Below, one piece after another: positions 21,909-34,100 of a DNA stretch of 64,000 nucleotides; position 1 is the stretch's first letter; every line of letters begins with the position of its first letter. Location: positions 2,728,001 to 2,792,000 of the forward strand of contig NC_018217.1 of NCBI RefSeq assembly GCF_000219625.1, written 5' to 3'. The stretch is from Zymoseptoria tritici IPO323. Its lineage: Eukaryota; Ascomycota; Dothideomycetes; Mycosphaerellales; Mycosphaerellaceae. The translations under genes were made by a program, and so were the position numbers. The notes beneath the pieces are model-generated. The model was given only the letters and a program-made list of their open reading frames with translations, searched no databases and was not told the DNA's origin.

Positions 21909-23702
21909 GGCCCCCCATCAATCTCCGGCTACTAGACGATGAACGTCTGAGACGACCACCGGCGGAACAACCACGCCATGAACGCCCATCTTCTCCCTTT
22001 TGCTTATATCACGAGCTCCTTTTCCACGATTCGAGAGTGTGGAGCGGCTACTCAGGGCAATTGTGCAATTCACACGGCGTTCTCCTTTCTGCGAAAACTT
22101 CGAGACCTGACATCCACCTTTTTTCGTGCATCCAAACCAACCAGAGTCAAATTCAGAACCTACAACATCCCGCATGTGTGTGTCTCCTTTCTCTCTTCAC
22201 ACGGAAAGGTGGGTGTCAGACCTCGATGATGAGCGACGTTGTTTTTGCGCATTTTTCGCTGGGCAGACCGCACTCTTCGCTCTCGAAGGCAGTCTCGCTC
22301 GTTTGCTGTTTCCACCCGACTTGAGATTCAGTCGCCACCACCAGTTGCAGCTTTCTGTACACACTTCGCTTCCTTCAAACCAACGAGTCCACGATCCAAA
22401 CACACGAGACAAAATCATACCATGGCCTTGCTACAATGAACGTGCTGGCTGGATCAGCTCTTCTCTGTACCGTAGTCCTTGAACAGATTCTTGTCGTTAC
22501 AGCTTATTTGGACCCCGGAAGAAGTCTGCTTTCCACGTGCGTGTGTTGTATCATTACTCATGTCTGCATATCCGCGTGTCCATTCATTGTCATTGACCAG
22601 CGATGGCGTGTCCTTCGTTAACCGCCCACATCGCCATGCAGTGTCAACCGTGTCATGCACCACTCCATTGGCGCTTAATTTCCCTTCGCGAGCGTGGCCT
22701 GTGATGATGACGGAAGCTTCTACCTTTCCGTTGGCTGTCACAAGTGCCGCGAGGCCTGCGAAATTGGAGGTAATCTTAAATGAATTCGGGATCTTCGGGT
22801 GAAGGTTGCCTTTTGGCTTCTTCCCTTTCTGGAGTTGACTGGATCGAGGTTAGGTAGGGGACAGGGCAAGGCTCGATGACCATTTCCCCAAGGTTCGGGT
22901 GTTCGGCTGGGTGGAGAGTGGGAGGATGGCGAAGTTTGTTTCTTGATGATGGGGTCGTAATTATGTTCTTCTGGATTCTGTACACGGTCGGGCATCCATC
23001 ACACGAGGCGAATGAATGTGAAGGTCACAGGTCAGACTGCGTGGGCGGTCAGGTCTGGACGACTTCTTCTTCTTCTTCTCCATCGGCTGGCTGGGATGTG
23101 CATCGGACTGATGAGCGGCGTGAGGAAAGCGTCGAGGATTGGAGATGAGATGCCTGGTTGGCAATTTCGGCGACGCCTGTCGATGAGATCAGGGACGCCG
23201 GGTCGGGCGAAAGACGTGACCAGTGACCATTCCGATTTTGTTTCTCGCCAGGGCAGCTCCTCCGATCTGATCCTACACTACTTGGATGCCAATTGACAGC
23301 CGACTTTTTATGCTTGATGTCCTCAATTGCCGCTTCCTTTCTGCTTACTGTACCGGCGAAGTACGGCCGTGACAAAAGCGAGACCAGTCCCGATGCATCC
23401 CTGCTTATCGTCGTTGGAGCCGCACCTCGAGGCGATCATGTGGACTTTCCCGTCTTGTGCAGAAGGAAGGTGGCGGACAGCTTGACGAGTCGACGACCTT
23501 CAAGAATTCTTCTTCCATATGCGAGACGGAATTTTTCCTCGTACATCTCGCAGCCATCACGATCCTTCTCTCCACCTCGACCAAGCCGGTTGAGCAGCAG
23601 TCCTTTGCTGCGGTGGATGCGGGTGAGGCTTAATTTTCTTCACCTTTCCCCGCCGAGCACACTCAGCAGTCAGCACTCATCAGCACTCATCAGCACGCAC
23701 AC
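21909..23702. other. 1.8-kb intergenic region
   Basis: This interval holds the 3' flank of the CAP-protein gene and the upstream region of the SPATA20-like gene. I recognise no conserved frame on either strand. Short features include a CTTCTT run near 23062-23078 and repeated TCAGCACTCA units (23666-23700) just before the next ATG. Confidence 0.45.
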
Positions 23703-26429
23703 ATGCAAGGTACATCTCTACCTCTTGCTGTCTGGACCTCATCAGGTCGGCGGTTCCTATCGGCACAGGCACAGGCACAGGGACTTGGGACTTTGTTGAA
23801 AATACTTCCTGCTTCTTCATTGTCTATTCCTACTTCCTCTCCTTCTTCTTCTTCTCCTCCTACTCTGCGACGATATTCCCTCATCACCTCCTCTCCCTTC
23901 CACCCTCCCAATACCCCGCTCACAAGTAGCAAACCCTCCACCAAAACCAACAACCCCACCTCGTCGATCCATGGAACCAAATCGCACGTGAAAGAGAAAC
24001 ACTTGCGAAAACCATTTTCTCCCTCTTCCGCTCCACGTTTCCTTGGCCAGACCCTTTGCACACGCACATATTCCTCCACCATGAGCAGTCCACCGGCTTT
24101 CGGCCACGCCGTGTCGCTCAATAATCGCTGCGGCGAGAGCAAGAGTCCATATGTGCGATCTCACATGGATAATCCTACGGCGTGGCAGCTTTGGAGTGCT
24201 GAGACGTTGGAGTTGGCGAGGAAGACGAATCGGTTGTTGTTTGTTAGTATTGGGTATTCGGCTTGTCATTGGGTGAGTTTGTACACTTCGATTTGTGGAT
24301 TGGAGGGAGAGAGAAATGGAGGTGGTGGTTGTCGACAGGATTAAAGGATGTCAAGATCGCAAGACTGATTGTATACCCTTCAGTGCCACGTCATGGAACA
24401 TGAGAGCTTCTCCGACTCCCGCATCGCCCAATTACTCAACGAACACTTCATCCCGATCAAGATCGACCGCGAAGAACGCCCCGATATCGATCGACAGTAC
24501 ATGGACTTTCTACAAGCGACTTCTGGCGGCGGCGGCTGGCCTTTGAATGTCTTCGTTACACCCGATCTCGAACCCATCTTTGGAGGCACATACTGGCCAG
24601 GTCCCAACAGCGAGAGGGCCAGGAGTCGTGCAGCGGGAACGACTTTTGAGGATGTATTGAGGAAGGTCTCTACGGCGTGGAAAGAGCAGGAACAGAAGTG
24701 CAGAGCCAATGCGAAGGACATTACACGGCAGCTGAGGGAGTATGCGCAGGAGGGAATGCTAGGTGGGAGGGATGGCAAGCAGACGGACGAGAACGATGGA
24801 CTGGAGCTGGATCTCCTGGACGATGCATACGAGCACTACAAGGGACGATACGACGCGAAGTGTGGAGGATTCGGAGGAGCGCCCAAATTCCCTACGCCTG
24901 TTCACATCAAGCCGTTGCTGCGTGTGGCTAATTATCCGCATGTCGTTAGGGAGATCGTGGGAGAGGAGGATTGCCAGGAAGCGCGGCGCATGGCTGTACA
25001 CACGCTGGAAAGCATGGCGAAAGGAGGTATCAAGGATCAGATCGGGCATGGCTTTGCGAGATACTCGGTCACGCGGGATTGGAGCTTACCGCACTTCGAG
25101 AAAATGCTCTACGATAACGCCCAGCTGCTGCCGGTCTACCTCGATGCTTGGATTCTGACAAAGTCGCCGCTATTGCTTGAATCAGTCAATGATATCGCGA
25201 CATATCTGACGAGTCCTCCTATGGTTTCAGAATTAGGAGGCATCTTTTCGGCGGAGGATGCGGATTCTTTGCCGACACCACAGGACAAGCACAAGCGAGA
25301 AGGAGCATTCTATGTCTGGATGATGGACGAGTTCAAGTCAATACTCAGCGAGGAGGAAGTCACCGTCTGCGCGAAATACTGGGGCGTACAAGCACAAGGG
25401 AATGTCGACCGACGTTTCGACCTACAGGGCGAGCTGGTCGGCCAAAACACTCTCTGCGTACAGTATGAGATCCCCGAACTCGCCCAAGAACTCAGCAAAT
25501 CCGAAGAACAAATCACACAGACTATTCAATCCGGCCGCTCAAAACTCCTCGCACACCGCGAAAAGAACCGCCCACGGCCCGCTCTCGACGACAAAATCGT
25601 CACCTCCTGGAACGGCCTCGCAATCGGCGGTCTCGCACGAACAAGTTCCGCACTTCGCTACATCTCCCCTGAACCCGCAGCAGCCTATCTCGCCGCCGCC
25701 CTCAAAGCCACCAATTGTATCAAAACCCACCTGTTCGACCCGTCGACCAACGCGCTCAAACGCGTCTACCGCGAAGGGCCCGGCGAAACACCCGGCTTTG
25801 CCGACGACTACGCCTTTCTCATCTCCGGCTTGCTCGATCTCTACGAAGCGACTTGGGACAGTAACTGGTTGCAATGGGCGGACACGCTTCAACAAACGCA
25901 GACGAGACTATTCTGGGACGAGGAGAAATACGGGTTCTTCAGCACCGCTGCCAGCCAGCCGGACATCCTCATCCGAGTGAAGGACGCGATGGATAATGCT
26001 GAACCAAGTGTCAATGGCGTGGCGTCGTACAATCTCTTCCGACTGGGGAGCTTACTCAACGACTCGGAATACGAAAAGATGGCGCGGCGCATCGTGGCGT
26101 GTTTCGAGGTGGAGTTGGGACAGCATCCGGGATTGTTCAGTGGGATGTTGAGTTCCGTCGTGGCGGCGAAGATGGGAGTCAAGGGACTCATGGTCGTGGG
26201 CGAGGGGGAGTTGGTCGATGAGGTACTGAGGAAGATGAGAGAGAATGTCTGGCCTATGAGCACGGCGTTGAGGGTTGGTGGGAAAGGCGTGGAGGATGGC
26301 TGGTTGAGGGAGAGGAATGGGTTGTTGAAGGATTTGGATGGGACGAGGGAGATGGTGCAGATTTGTGAGGGGGGGATGTGTAGGATTTTGGAGAGGGGGG
26401 ATGTGGAGGGGTTGTTTAGGGGGGATTGA
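23703..26429 (+). CDS. SPATA20/YyaL family (DUF255) thioredoxin-fold protein
   Basis: The protein has 871 residues from exons 23703-24272 and 24384-26429 (111-nt intron). The DUF255 thioredoxin-like domain carries the family motif CHWCHVMEHESF. The intron falls between its Trp and second Cys, so C188-H-W-C191 exists only after splicing. GGGGWPLNVFVTPDLEPIFG and GGTYWPGPN follow, then an (alpha/alpha)6-barrel-like region (PHFEKMLYDNAQL, LDDKIVTSWNGLAIGGLA, FADDYAFLISGLLDLYEAT). An in-frame ATG at 24081 (residue 127) matches the start of many relatives. The upstream 126 residues are Ser/Pro/Thr-rich, and the stretch just before it (RFLGQTLCTRTYSST) looks like a mitochondrial presequence end. 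The biochemical role of this family is unresolved. Redox or sugar-epimerase-like activity has been suggested from the folds. Confidence 0.9.
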
Positions 26430-26862
26430 AGGTTGAGGGAATCTGGTGTTATAGTAGCGTGCTCCAGCTGAGCATATGGACTACAGATGGAGGACTCACA
26501 GGCCTTAGAGGACGATATCATCACAGAAGTACGAATTTCTACCTTGCTGTCAATCGTGTTGTATTCGTTAAGGGTATCTCAGTCGTCGTTCATGTCGTGC
26601 TTGAGCCGCTTCCTCCCTTTTTCCCGATGCGATCGTTCTGGGAGTCTGTGGCAAGCAGGACTCCGTCCAGGCCAGATCTTCCAGCCATCCAGGCGCTATA
26701 CTTCACCCGACGGCAGGTTCGCACCTAGGCTAGCAAGAAGGTCCTCGAGAAAGCTCTCTGCTCTCGTACGAGATGCTTCTTCATTGCCGATATCATGTCA
26801 CCGTATCCCAATCACATCGCCGCACGCCGTCTCCTTGCCAAACGCTCAATCTTCCGTCAAAT
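26430..26862. other. 3'-3' region between two convergent genes
   Basis: The SPATA20-like gene ends at 26429 on the plus strand and the NIF-like gene ends at 26863 on the minus strand. The 433 bp between hold only their 3' UTRs as far as I can see. Confidence 0.5.
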
Positions 26863-28877
26863 TCACCACCTCCCTGACCCTTCCCACTCCCAACCCACCC
26901 GCTGTCCCTCGACCGCCGCCTGATCATACACAAACGGCCTCACCCGCATGTACGCACTCACATCCTGCTGAAACCCCAACACGTTCAAATACCGCCACAC
27001 CTCCATCAACACGTCCTCTCTCTCCTGCACAATCGCATTCGTAAACTCCGGCACCTCCAATAAATTGAACGGCTCACTCGCCGCTTTGAGCGTGGAATCG
27101 TCGATCAACACCGTATTCGCTTGGTTCCACACTTCCCCTGGCACGGGACTCGTCTGACTGATGAGCTGGTGACGCCATACCCACGACAACTGCTTGTACA
27201 CCTGACTATGCGCTTTGAATGCCTCTTCGGAGAGCTGCAAGTCTTCCCGCGACCAGATCGCGACGAGGGCGTCGAGTTGCGCGGGCGTGAAGGCGGAGCG
27301 GCAGATTTTGATGACGTTTTCGCGGCGCGCGGAGGACCAGACCATTACGCGGTGGTGGGTGAAGAGGTATTCGAGGAACTCTTGGAGGCCCGGGCGCGGG
27401 TGAAAGGCGGAGCCGCCTTTGTGTTTGCGTTTGAGGAGGGTGCCGTTTAGGTCGAGGATTATGAGGAGCGGGCGGAAGGTGTGGGTGCCGAGGGGCGGTT
27501 GGTGGGCTTGGTGGAGGTACGCGTGGGTGGGTTCGGGGCGGGGCATGATGTCGAGGCGGGGTTCGGCTGGGTGGTGTTAGCTTGTCATTGTTTGATGTGA
27601 GTGGGAGTTCAGGAGGTAGTGGAGGTCTTCTTACGTTGTTTGGTTGTTGTTGTCGCCGCGCGCTTCGTCGGCTTCTTTTCGGGTCGTGGCTTTTTGGGCT
27701 CTTTGAGAGGCTTGACTTTGGGTTGTGTGGGTGGCTTGACGTCCAGTGACAGTCCTTCGAGTGCGGCTGTCAGATCTTGTGACCGAGTGGTAGGTGCCAT
27801 CGGCTCCGCGCTGGCTGCAGAAGTGAGGTCGGAAGGTCGTTGTTGAGAAGCTGAAGTGTCGTCCGTTGGCGTTTGGTGGGGCACGTGGTCGGTCTGCACG
27901 ACGGAGCGCACGGGATTGTGCTCAGACGTGAGTGAAGCCACGCCGTTAGAGTCGTGCTGATTGAAGTCGAGGATCTTTTTTTCTTTCGCCAGCGTCCTTC
28001 GTTCAGGCTGTGTGCCCTGGCCGGATGTCTGTGCAGGCTCCTGGACTTGTGCGTTATCAGTCTCCGTACTCGCGACCGTGGCATTGCGCACTACGGCGGC
28101 GTTGCCATTGTACTTGTTTGCGAGTCTGCGGGAACGTCGTGGACCTCCTGGCTCGGGACGATGGCCGTTGGAATCTTGCGCAGGTCTGTCGGCCGAGACG
28201 TCCGAGTTATCAGCCAGCTTTCCTCCAGGTCTCGAGGGAGGCGGATCGAGGCGCCCAGACCGTGCGTCTACGTTCGAGTTTGGCGGGTGCTCAGAAGTCT
28301 CGCGTCGCTGTAGAGTTGCATTCACTTCGCGATCCTGCGTATCCATCATTTCATTCGTGGACTCGATCTGGTCCGCCGGAACAGATGTACTATAAGATCT
28401 TGAAGCACCTGTAGACTTCGCCGGCTTATTTCTTGGACGACGAGATCGAGCTGGACGTAATGTCTCAGTGTTGAAGATTTCTGGGCCGACAGCTTGAGTG
28501 CCGTCTTTCTGAGGCATCACCGAACGAGCGTTGCCAGAAGCCTTGGCAGGTCGAGCTTCAGCACGCCCGGAATCTGGCGTAGGATGTGTAGCAAAAGTGG
28601 TATTCAGAGCTTGACTTTGTGAATCGTTTTGAGCTGCTGTATCGAAGCCACTCGGTGCTTTTCTTTGAGATCGTGGCTTTCGATTCCGTGAACGATCGAC
28701 TGCTGATGCCACAGCGCTAGAAGTGTCGTCAACGATCTGAGAAAGTCTGGGATTTTCGAGAAGCCGGCGATCCGTTGGAGAGGCCATTATTGCAACAAAG
28801 ACCGGTGTATTGGCTCGGAATCGAGTGGCCGTGTATCGAGATGGGCAGCGAGAGCAGACCCGAAAGCAGCTAGTCAT
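26863..28877 (-). CDS. FCP1/NIF-type HAD-superfamily protein with long disordered N-terminus
   Basis: Two frames are one gene. A 68-nt intron (27567-27634, GTAAGA donor, GCTAAC branch, CACCCAG acceptor) joins them within a Pro codon to give 648 residues. Residues ~1-410 are basic, Ser/Thr/Asn-rich and apparently disordered, ending in a Lys/Pro-rich patch (KPLKEPKKPRPEKKPTKR). The C-terminal ~230 residues form an FCP1/SCP-like HAD domain: LLIILDLNGTLL (motif I), HPRPGLQEFLEYLF, VMVWSSA (motif II) and TVLIDDST (motif IV). Motif I has Asn455 where active FCP/SCP phosphatases have the second Asp, so catalysis is doubtful. The longest ATG start (28877) is used. An alternative ATG at 28787 (MASPTDRR) is equally plausible. 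The intervening residues are Arg-rich without acids, as in a mitochondrial presequence. Confidence 0.8.
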
Positions 28878-29536
28878 TCGGTCTTGGGCTGGGAGGTTGA
28901 GCAACTACACCTGGGGTATGTTTCTTGCTAGAATGCAGCAAACTTATGAAAGCAGATCCACTTGAAACACGATTGCGGACTCATTTCGACGGCTGTAATC
29001 ATGCTCCTAGACGGTTGGGAATATTGGTGGTGGGAGAGAGAAGTGAAGTCACTCCACGCTATTGAATCTCGCCAGCTTAGTCATTCAAGCGCTTCCTGTC
29101 AGAAGTTACCTCCTTACCAGCACACCAAGGAAGATGCCTCGACGTCTTATTCATATCCTTGCGAAGACGCTCCACTACCTCTCCGGCAAGTTATAACCGA
29201 CTTTCTCCCAGTCGCAGAGTGATTGCAGGCCGACAGCACCCTTTGATCACTTTCCTGCAAGCTGTACCGACGCGGTTGATCATTTTACTCTTATCTGCAG
29301 GCTGACTATTAATGCCACTCCGCGAAATGGGCCAGCTCTGATCGTCCGCTGTGGTGAATTTGATCTCAGTGAACGTCTTGAATTCGTCTAGGCATTCAGC
29401 TTCGTTCAAGGCCTCATGCAGAGGACTTTCTCTCGTTGATACAGACACCAGGGCAAAGCAAACTTTTCTCCGCTGCAGCATTCCTGCACGATACTCCTCG
29501 AGCACTCCCGCCGTCTACACTCATCCCGACACCGAC
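28878..29536. other. Intergenic region
   Basis: This is the upstream flank of the NIF-like gene and the 3' flank of the small Cys-containing gene. Only short unrelated frames are present, and nothing conserved is recognised. Confidence 0.45.
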
Positions 29537-29935
29537 TTACACCGACGCACATTCCTCCGCCAACTTCTCCTCCAACCCACCAGAGTACAGCACCGCCGGC
29601 CAGCCATCATCCCAACCACTGTCCTCCCCATCATCCTCGTCGCCACTAACTTCCTCCGTCTCCTCCCCATCCGAATATTTTCCCTCCTCCAACCTGTCCA
29701 GCTTTGCAGCGCTCCTCGCTTCCTGCCAAAGCCCATTCTTCTTGCAGAGACTCTTGACGGCCGCTACGAGTTCCTGGTAATGTTTCCGGCAGATCCGGTT
29801 ACCCACGCGGTCTTCGAAGGGCTTGAGAGATGGGCAGAAGTTGTCCACGAGATCCGCTTCGGAGCATTTCACCACGTTTGTGAGAGGGCGTGGGCAGCCG
29901 CAGCCAGAGTAGGTGGTGCTGGGTTGATAGCACAT
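29537..29935 (-). CDS. Small Cys-containing protein with acidic C-terminus (unknown)
   Basis: A single ATG-initiated frame encodes 132 residues. The N-terminus opens MCYQPSTTYSGCGCPRPL and continues with further cysteines (VVKCSEA, NFCPSL, RICRKHY, SLCKKNG), giving eight Cys in the first ~75 residues. There is no signal peptide. The second half is strongly acidic (EEGKYSDGEETEEVSGDEDD). The MC-x-Cys-Gly-Cys opening resembles small intracellular proteins widespread in dothideomycetes and relatives whose function is unknown. The Cys spacing suggests zinc binding, which is inference. No intron is needed. Confidence 0.62.
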   Translation of the reverse strand: MCYQPSTTYSGCGCPRPLTNVVKCSEADLVDNFCPSLKPFEDRVGNRICRKHYQELVAAVKSLCKKNGLWQEARSAAKLDRLEEGKYSDGEETEEVSGDEDDGEDSGWDDGWPAVLYSGGLEEKLAEECASV

Positions 29936-31157
29936 CTCGCAAGGAGAGTTGAGATGAATTTTTGATGCGAGTCGATGAAAATGTGACGGACAGATCGAGA
30001 TGAAGTTTTCCTGAAGTCCGGAGATGTTGTTGAAGTCGTCCGATAGTCAGAGAAAGGACGTGAATGGCATGGACTATTCTCGCTTGAAATGGAGTAGATT
30101 CGTCCGAGCACAGTAATCTCAGCGAAGGTGTTGTTGTTTTCCAATGGCTGTTTCAAAGCCAGGCTCCGTTAGGCTTCATCGAACCCGAGGGTGAATGAGG
30201 TGTCGAAGCATCGACAATGGTGCAGAAGCGGCGAAGAAACAGGCGCTGATGAAAGATCGTTGGGATTGGCTGTGCTTGTTTTGAGCGTCAGCATGAGATG
30301 TTGCCGTGATAGGTACGTGAGGTCGTGTGCAAAAGTGATGAGCTCCCTACTACCCCTACTCACCAACCTGGGAGCTCCCAGCCACAGGAAGGCGCAGGCG
30401 CTGGACGACCGCCGCACGTGCAAAAATCTATTTCCGAGGCGATGTGACAACATCCTCGAAATTACCAGCATAGTTGATCTTAATGTCACAGTGGTGAAAA
30501 GAGAGAGAGAGAGAGAGAGTCATCTTCATCGCGCCTCGTATTTGGTAGCACTATTCGTACAAGCCAAGCCGACGCCGCGGTCAGGTGGAATGAATATCAA
30601 AAGATCATGTTTTACAGCCAGTGCAAAGCCCTCCCAATTGATGTACAGCCCTTCTCCTTCCCTTGGCCCATGTCGTCCCGACTGACTGATGCAAGATACT
30701 TTTTCTCAGTTTTGTAGTACAAGCTCAATGGCCTCGTGTCGTGTCGCGTAGCGGTGTAGTCGTGAAAATTTGCGGATTGTAGTGTCATCGTCGTGAATGT
30801 CCAAGAAGAGAACAGCAAATGAAAAACAAAACTCGAAAGATCTTGCTCGAGAAGAGCGAATGCCGCGCCATGGTTGAACGATGCGAAATTGGAGATCATG
30901 ATGCAAGGTCATCGTACCTTTCAATGCACCGGCGGGTGCCGCGAAACATGCTGAACGAGATGTAAAGGTGGCAAAGTGAAGCCTCGGACGATATTGTCCA
31001 AAGAGGCCGTCGAATGTCGTCGTAAAAGTCGTGCAGAAAGTCGTCGAAAAAGATCCCACCTTTTCATGAAAGCTGGCCATTCAGATTTGCCAGATGAAGT
31101 CGTGGGTAACGTACGCGAACCGCGATACTGATACATTTGGTTGTCGTGTTGCTGAGG
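29936..31157. other. Intergenic region including the Puf gene 3' flank
   Basis: About 1.2 kb separates the small Cys-protein ATG from the Puf stop codon. A long 3' UTR for the leftward Puf gene is likely near 30700-31157. A frame at 30706-31080 on the same strand is Phe/Thr-rich and looks like UTR. No other gene is supported. Confidence 0.4.
30500..30519. repeat. (GA)n microsatellite
   Basis: About ten consecutive AG/GA dinucleotides lie between the small Cys-protein gene and the Puf gene. It is a simple sequence repeat. Confidence 0.9.
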
Positions 31158-34100
31158 CTAGAAGTGGCCGTATGGTTGCTGCTGGCGAGCATGGTTTGCG
31201 AAGCCCTGGTTGGCGTAGCCGTTGCCTTGGTAGTTGTGACCACCGCCGTTAGATGGATAGTCACGGTGACCGTTGACTTGGTTGTGAGCTTGAAAGTTCT
31301 GACCACCGTTCAGCATGCTGAAGTTGTGGGCATTGCGCTGCGGCGGCGGCGGCGATGCAATTTGGTGGCCGTTCATGCCGTTGGGGTTGAAGTCAGCACC
31401 TTCGAAGCCACCATTGACGTTCCAATTCATTGGAGCACCGATCATGCCTTGGCGGTTCGCACGACCATTCTGGCCTTGCTGTGGACTGAAGGTGGCGGGA
31501 GGTGGAGCCGCTTTGCTAGAATCGATGGGCGCACCATTGGAACCCTTGCGGTTGTCATAGTCCGAGATCTTGCTCTGAATGCGGCGACCATGCGGAGTGT
31601 TGCGGATGGCGGGAATGACCATGCGAATGTTCTCAACCAGCGTTGGCTTGAGGTCTTCATCTGCAAAGTCCATGGCAGTCTGCACGACGTAGTTGGCAAA
31701 GCCATCGCGCAACATCTTTTCGATGGTCTGGGGAGCCATGATCTCGCTGATGATGGCGCGCTTAGTCTCGTTGCTGGCGCAGCGGATGCACTTCTCCATG
31801 ACGTTCGAGCTGAATTTCTGGCGGGAAAGGTTGGCGATCTCGCCGTAGAAGGCACGGCAGAGAGGCTCAGTGAAACATGGCTCGGAAAGGTCGAGGATAT
31901 ACTGCACGACGTAGTTGCCGAAAGGATCCTGTACAAGAGAGTAGGCATTGCGAATGACGTGGTCGACCATCTCGCCCTTTTGAAGACCGTCGGCGTGGTC
32001 AATGCAACGTTGCAGAACGCAGCAGCCGTGGCGGTGGGTGCCGACTGTGATGCAGTTGGCACCAACAGCGTCGAAAATGAAGATGGCGTCGTTTGATGAC
32101 AAGTGGTTGAGACACTTCTGGATGACGTGATTGCCATTGAGATCCTGAATGAGGAGCACGACATCGTTGCGGAGAGCCTCGATGATCAAAGCCGTCTGCT
32201 CAGGAGTGGAAATGAATTCAATCATCTTCTGCAGGGCCCGAGTGCCGTGCTGATTGAGCGCAATCTTGGTCATTTGCGGCATTGCGTTCTTGATGAGCTC
32301 AGTGCGTTGATCGTCATTGGCACTCTCCAGCAGCTTCTGGCAAAGGTAGTTGCCGAATGGATCCACCATCAGCTCGATCATGTGGTTGCGCACCTCCTCG
32401 AAGATGGCTTGAACGGTCTGCTCGTTGCGCTCTTCCAGCTTGCGCTGCAGGAAACGGCAGCCATGCTGATCCTTGCACAGAGTGTAGATCTCGCCCGTCA
32501 GCTGCTCGACCTTGATCGAGTTGAACTTGGCCTGAGCCTCCTCGGCGGCCTGGCGGCGTTGCTGAGTATTGGCTCGAGGACTGTCGAAGCGGCCAGCACC
32601 AGCGACTGCTTGTCCGGACGGCCCAGATGGAGAGAACTGCTGATAGCCGCCATACGCAGGAGGCTGAGTGTATTGTGCTGGGCCCGAAGGAGACCATTGA
32701 GCTTGCGGGCTGAAGCCATTGGCTCCACCAGCCATGTGCATGTTGAGATTATTGAAGCCATTGGTCATTGCTGGCATGCCGTACCCACCGTAGTAGGCAG
32801 GCTGCTGACTGTATTGCATCATGTTTGGAGTGCCGAATACTGGAGCCTGATTGTCGTAGACGGGACCGAATGGAGCTGCGTTAGCTTGGAGAGCTGACTG
32901 AGAGAGACCAAAGTTCTCTTGGCCTTCGCCACCGTTTCTGGCTGGGGTAGAGAGTTGGAAGTTGTTGTACTGGTTTTGACGAGGTGAGCTGATCGACAGC
33001 TGGGCGAGGTTCCCGGCGTTCTGCTCGGGAGAAGCGTGACCAGCAACGATGTTGGCAACTTGAGCGGCTGGGGAGAGAAGTGCAACTCCGCCGTCAGATG
33101 TGTCGCCGTTGATACTCTTGAGGGTGGGAATGTCGTTTGTCGAATAAGACGACATTGGCCCGTTTGCATATCCACGAGGCGGTGAAGCAAGAGCCGGACG
33201 CTTGGTCTCAGCGGTGAACTTCACCTCCATGGAGCGACGGTTGCTTGCAGCTGATCGATTCTCGTTGGCATTGGCGAGGATGCCGTTCAACGGAGCCATG
33301 CCCACATTGCCAGCCAGAGCGCTTGGAGGCAAAGAAATGCGGTGACGGGTAGCCATTGCACGTTCGGTACCCTGCTGCATTTGTGCGTCCGAGGTGGATG
33401 AAGCGAGGTCTAGTGCTGCGGAGGCTGCGGATAGCGACAGGTCGCTGTTGTCCTCGCGGCGGATGAGTTTGGGAAAGCCGTCGGCTGTGTGCTGCACTTG
33501 CAGATACGTCTTGATATCTGGCGGTGAGGTCTTGTTAGACTTGTCAGTCTCGTCGAAGAAAAACGAAGTGGCGTTGGCGCGGCCAAGGCTCAAGTCGATA
33601 GTGTTGCGCTTGTGATCGTAAGAAGTGATAGGCATGGAGTTGCGGTTCGGGCTGAGTGTGGTTGTTAGCTGGATGCTGGTTGCAGTGATGATTAAATAGA
33701 CAAGGCAGCACTGTCAAAAAGGATGAATTGAGGTTTCCGTTGTATTGTGGTGGAAAACTCATGTTCGCCAAAAACGCTCAATAAGCTGGCATTGTTGAAG
33801 CTGAAGCGCCGAAAGTGGATACCGAGGATGCAGTTCGCATGTGATAGAGGAAACGAATGTGAAACTTACTTTGCAGCTCGACGAGAAATGTCGTCGTAAC
33901 CGTATACGAAATCGTCGTCGTCGTCGTCCTCGCCGTCCGACTGCCGCCGCGAGCCAGGCACAGATTGTGATGGCAAATTGGAGTTGTTACTCTGGTTGTA
34001 GGCGCGAGCAGATCCGTTTGGCGGCGAGGCGAGGTGCGCGCTGGCGCGATTTGAACGAGTAGCAATGCCAGGCGGAGATGTCAGGCTAGCCGCTGAGTAT

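Noticed and set aside
31137..32096. 319-codon plus-strand frame opposite the Puf repeats
   Set aside because: Mirror of the PUF repeat coding region; Val/Ala-rich and without homologous features.
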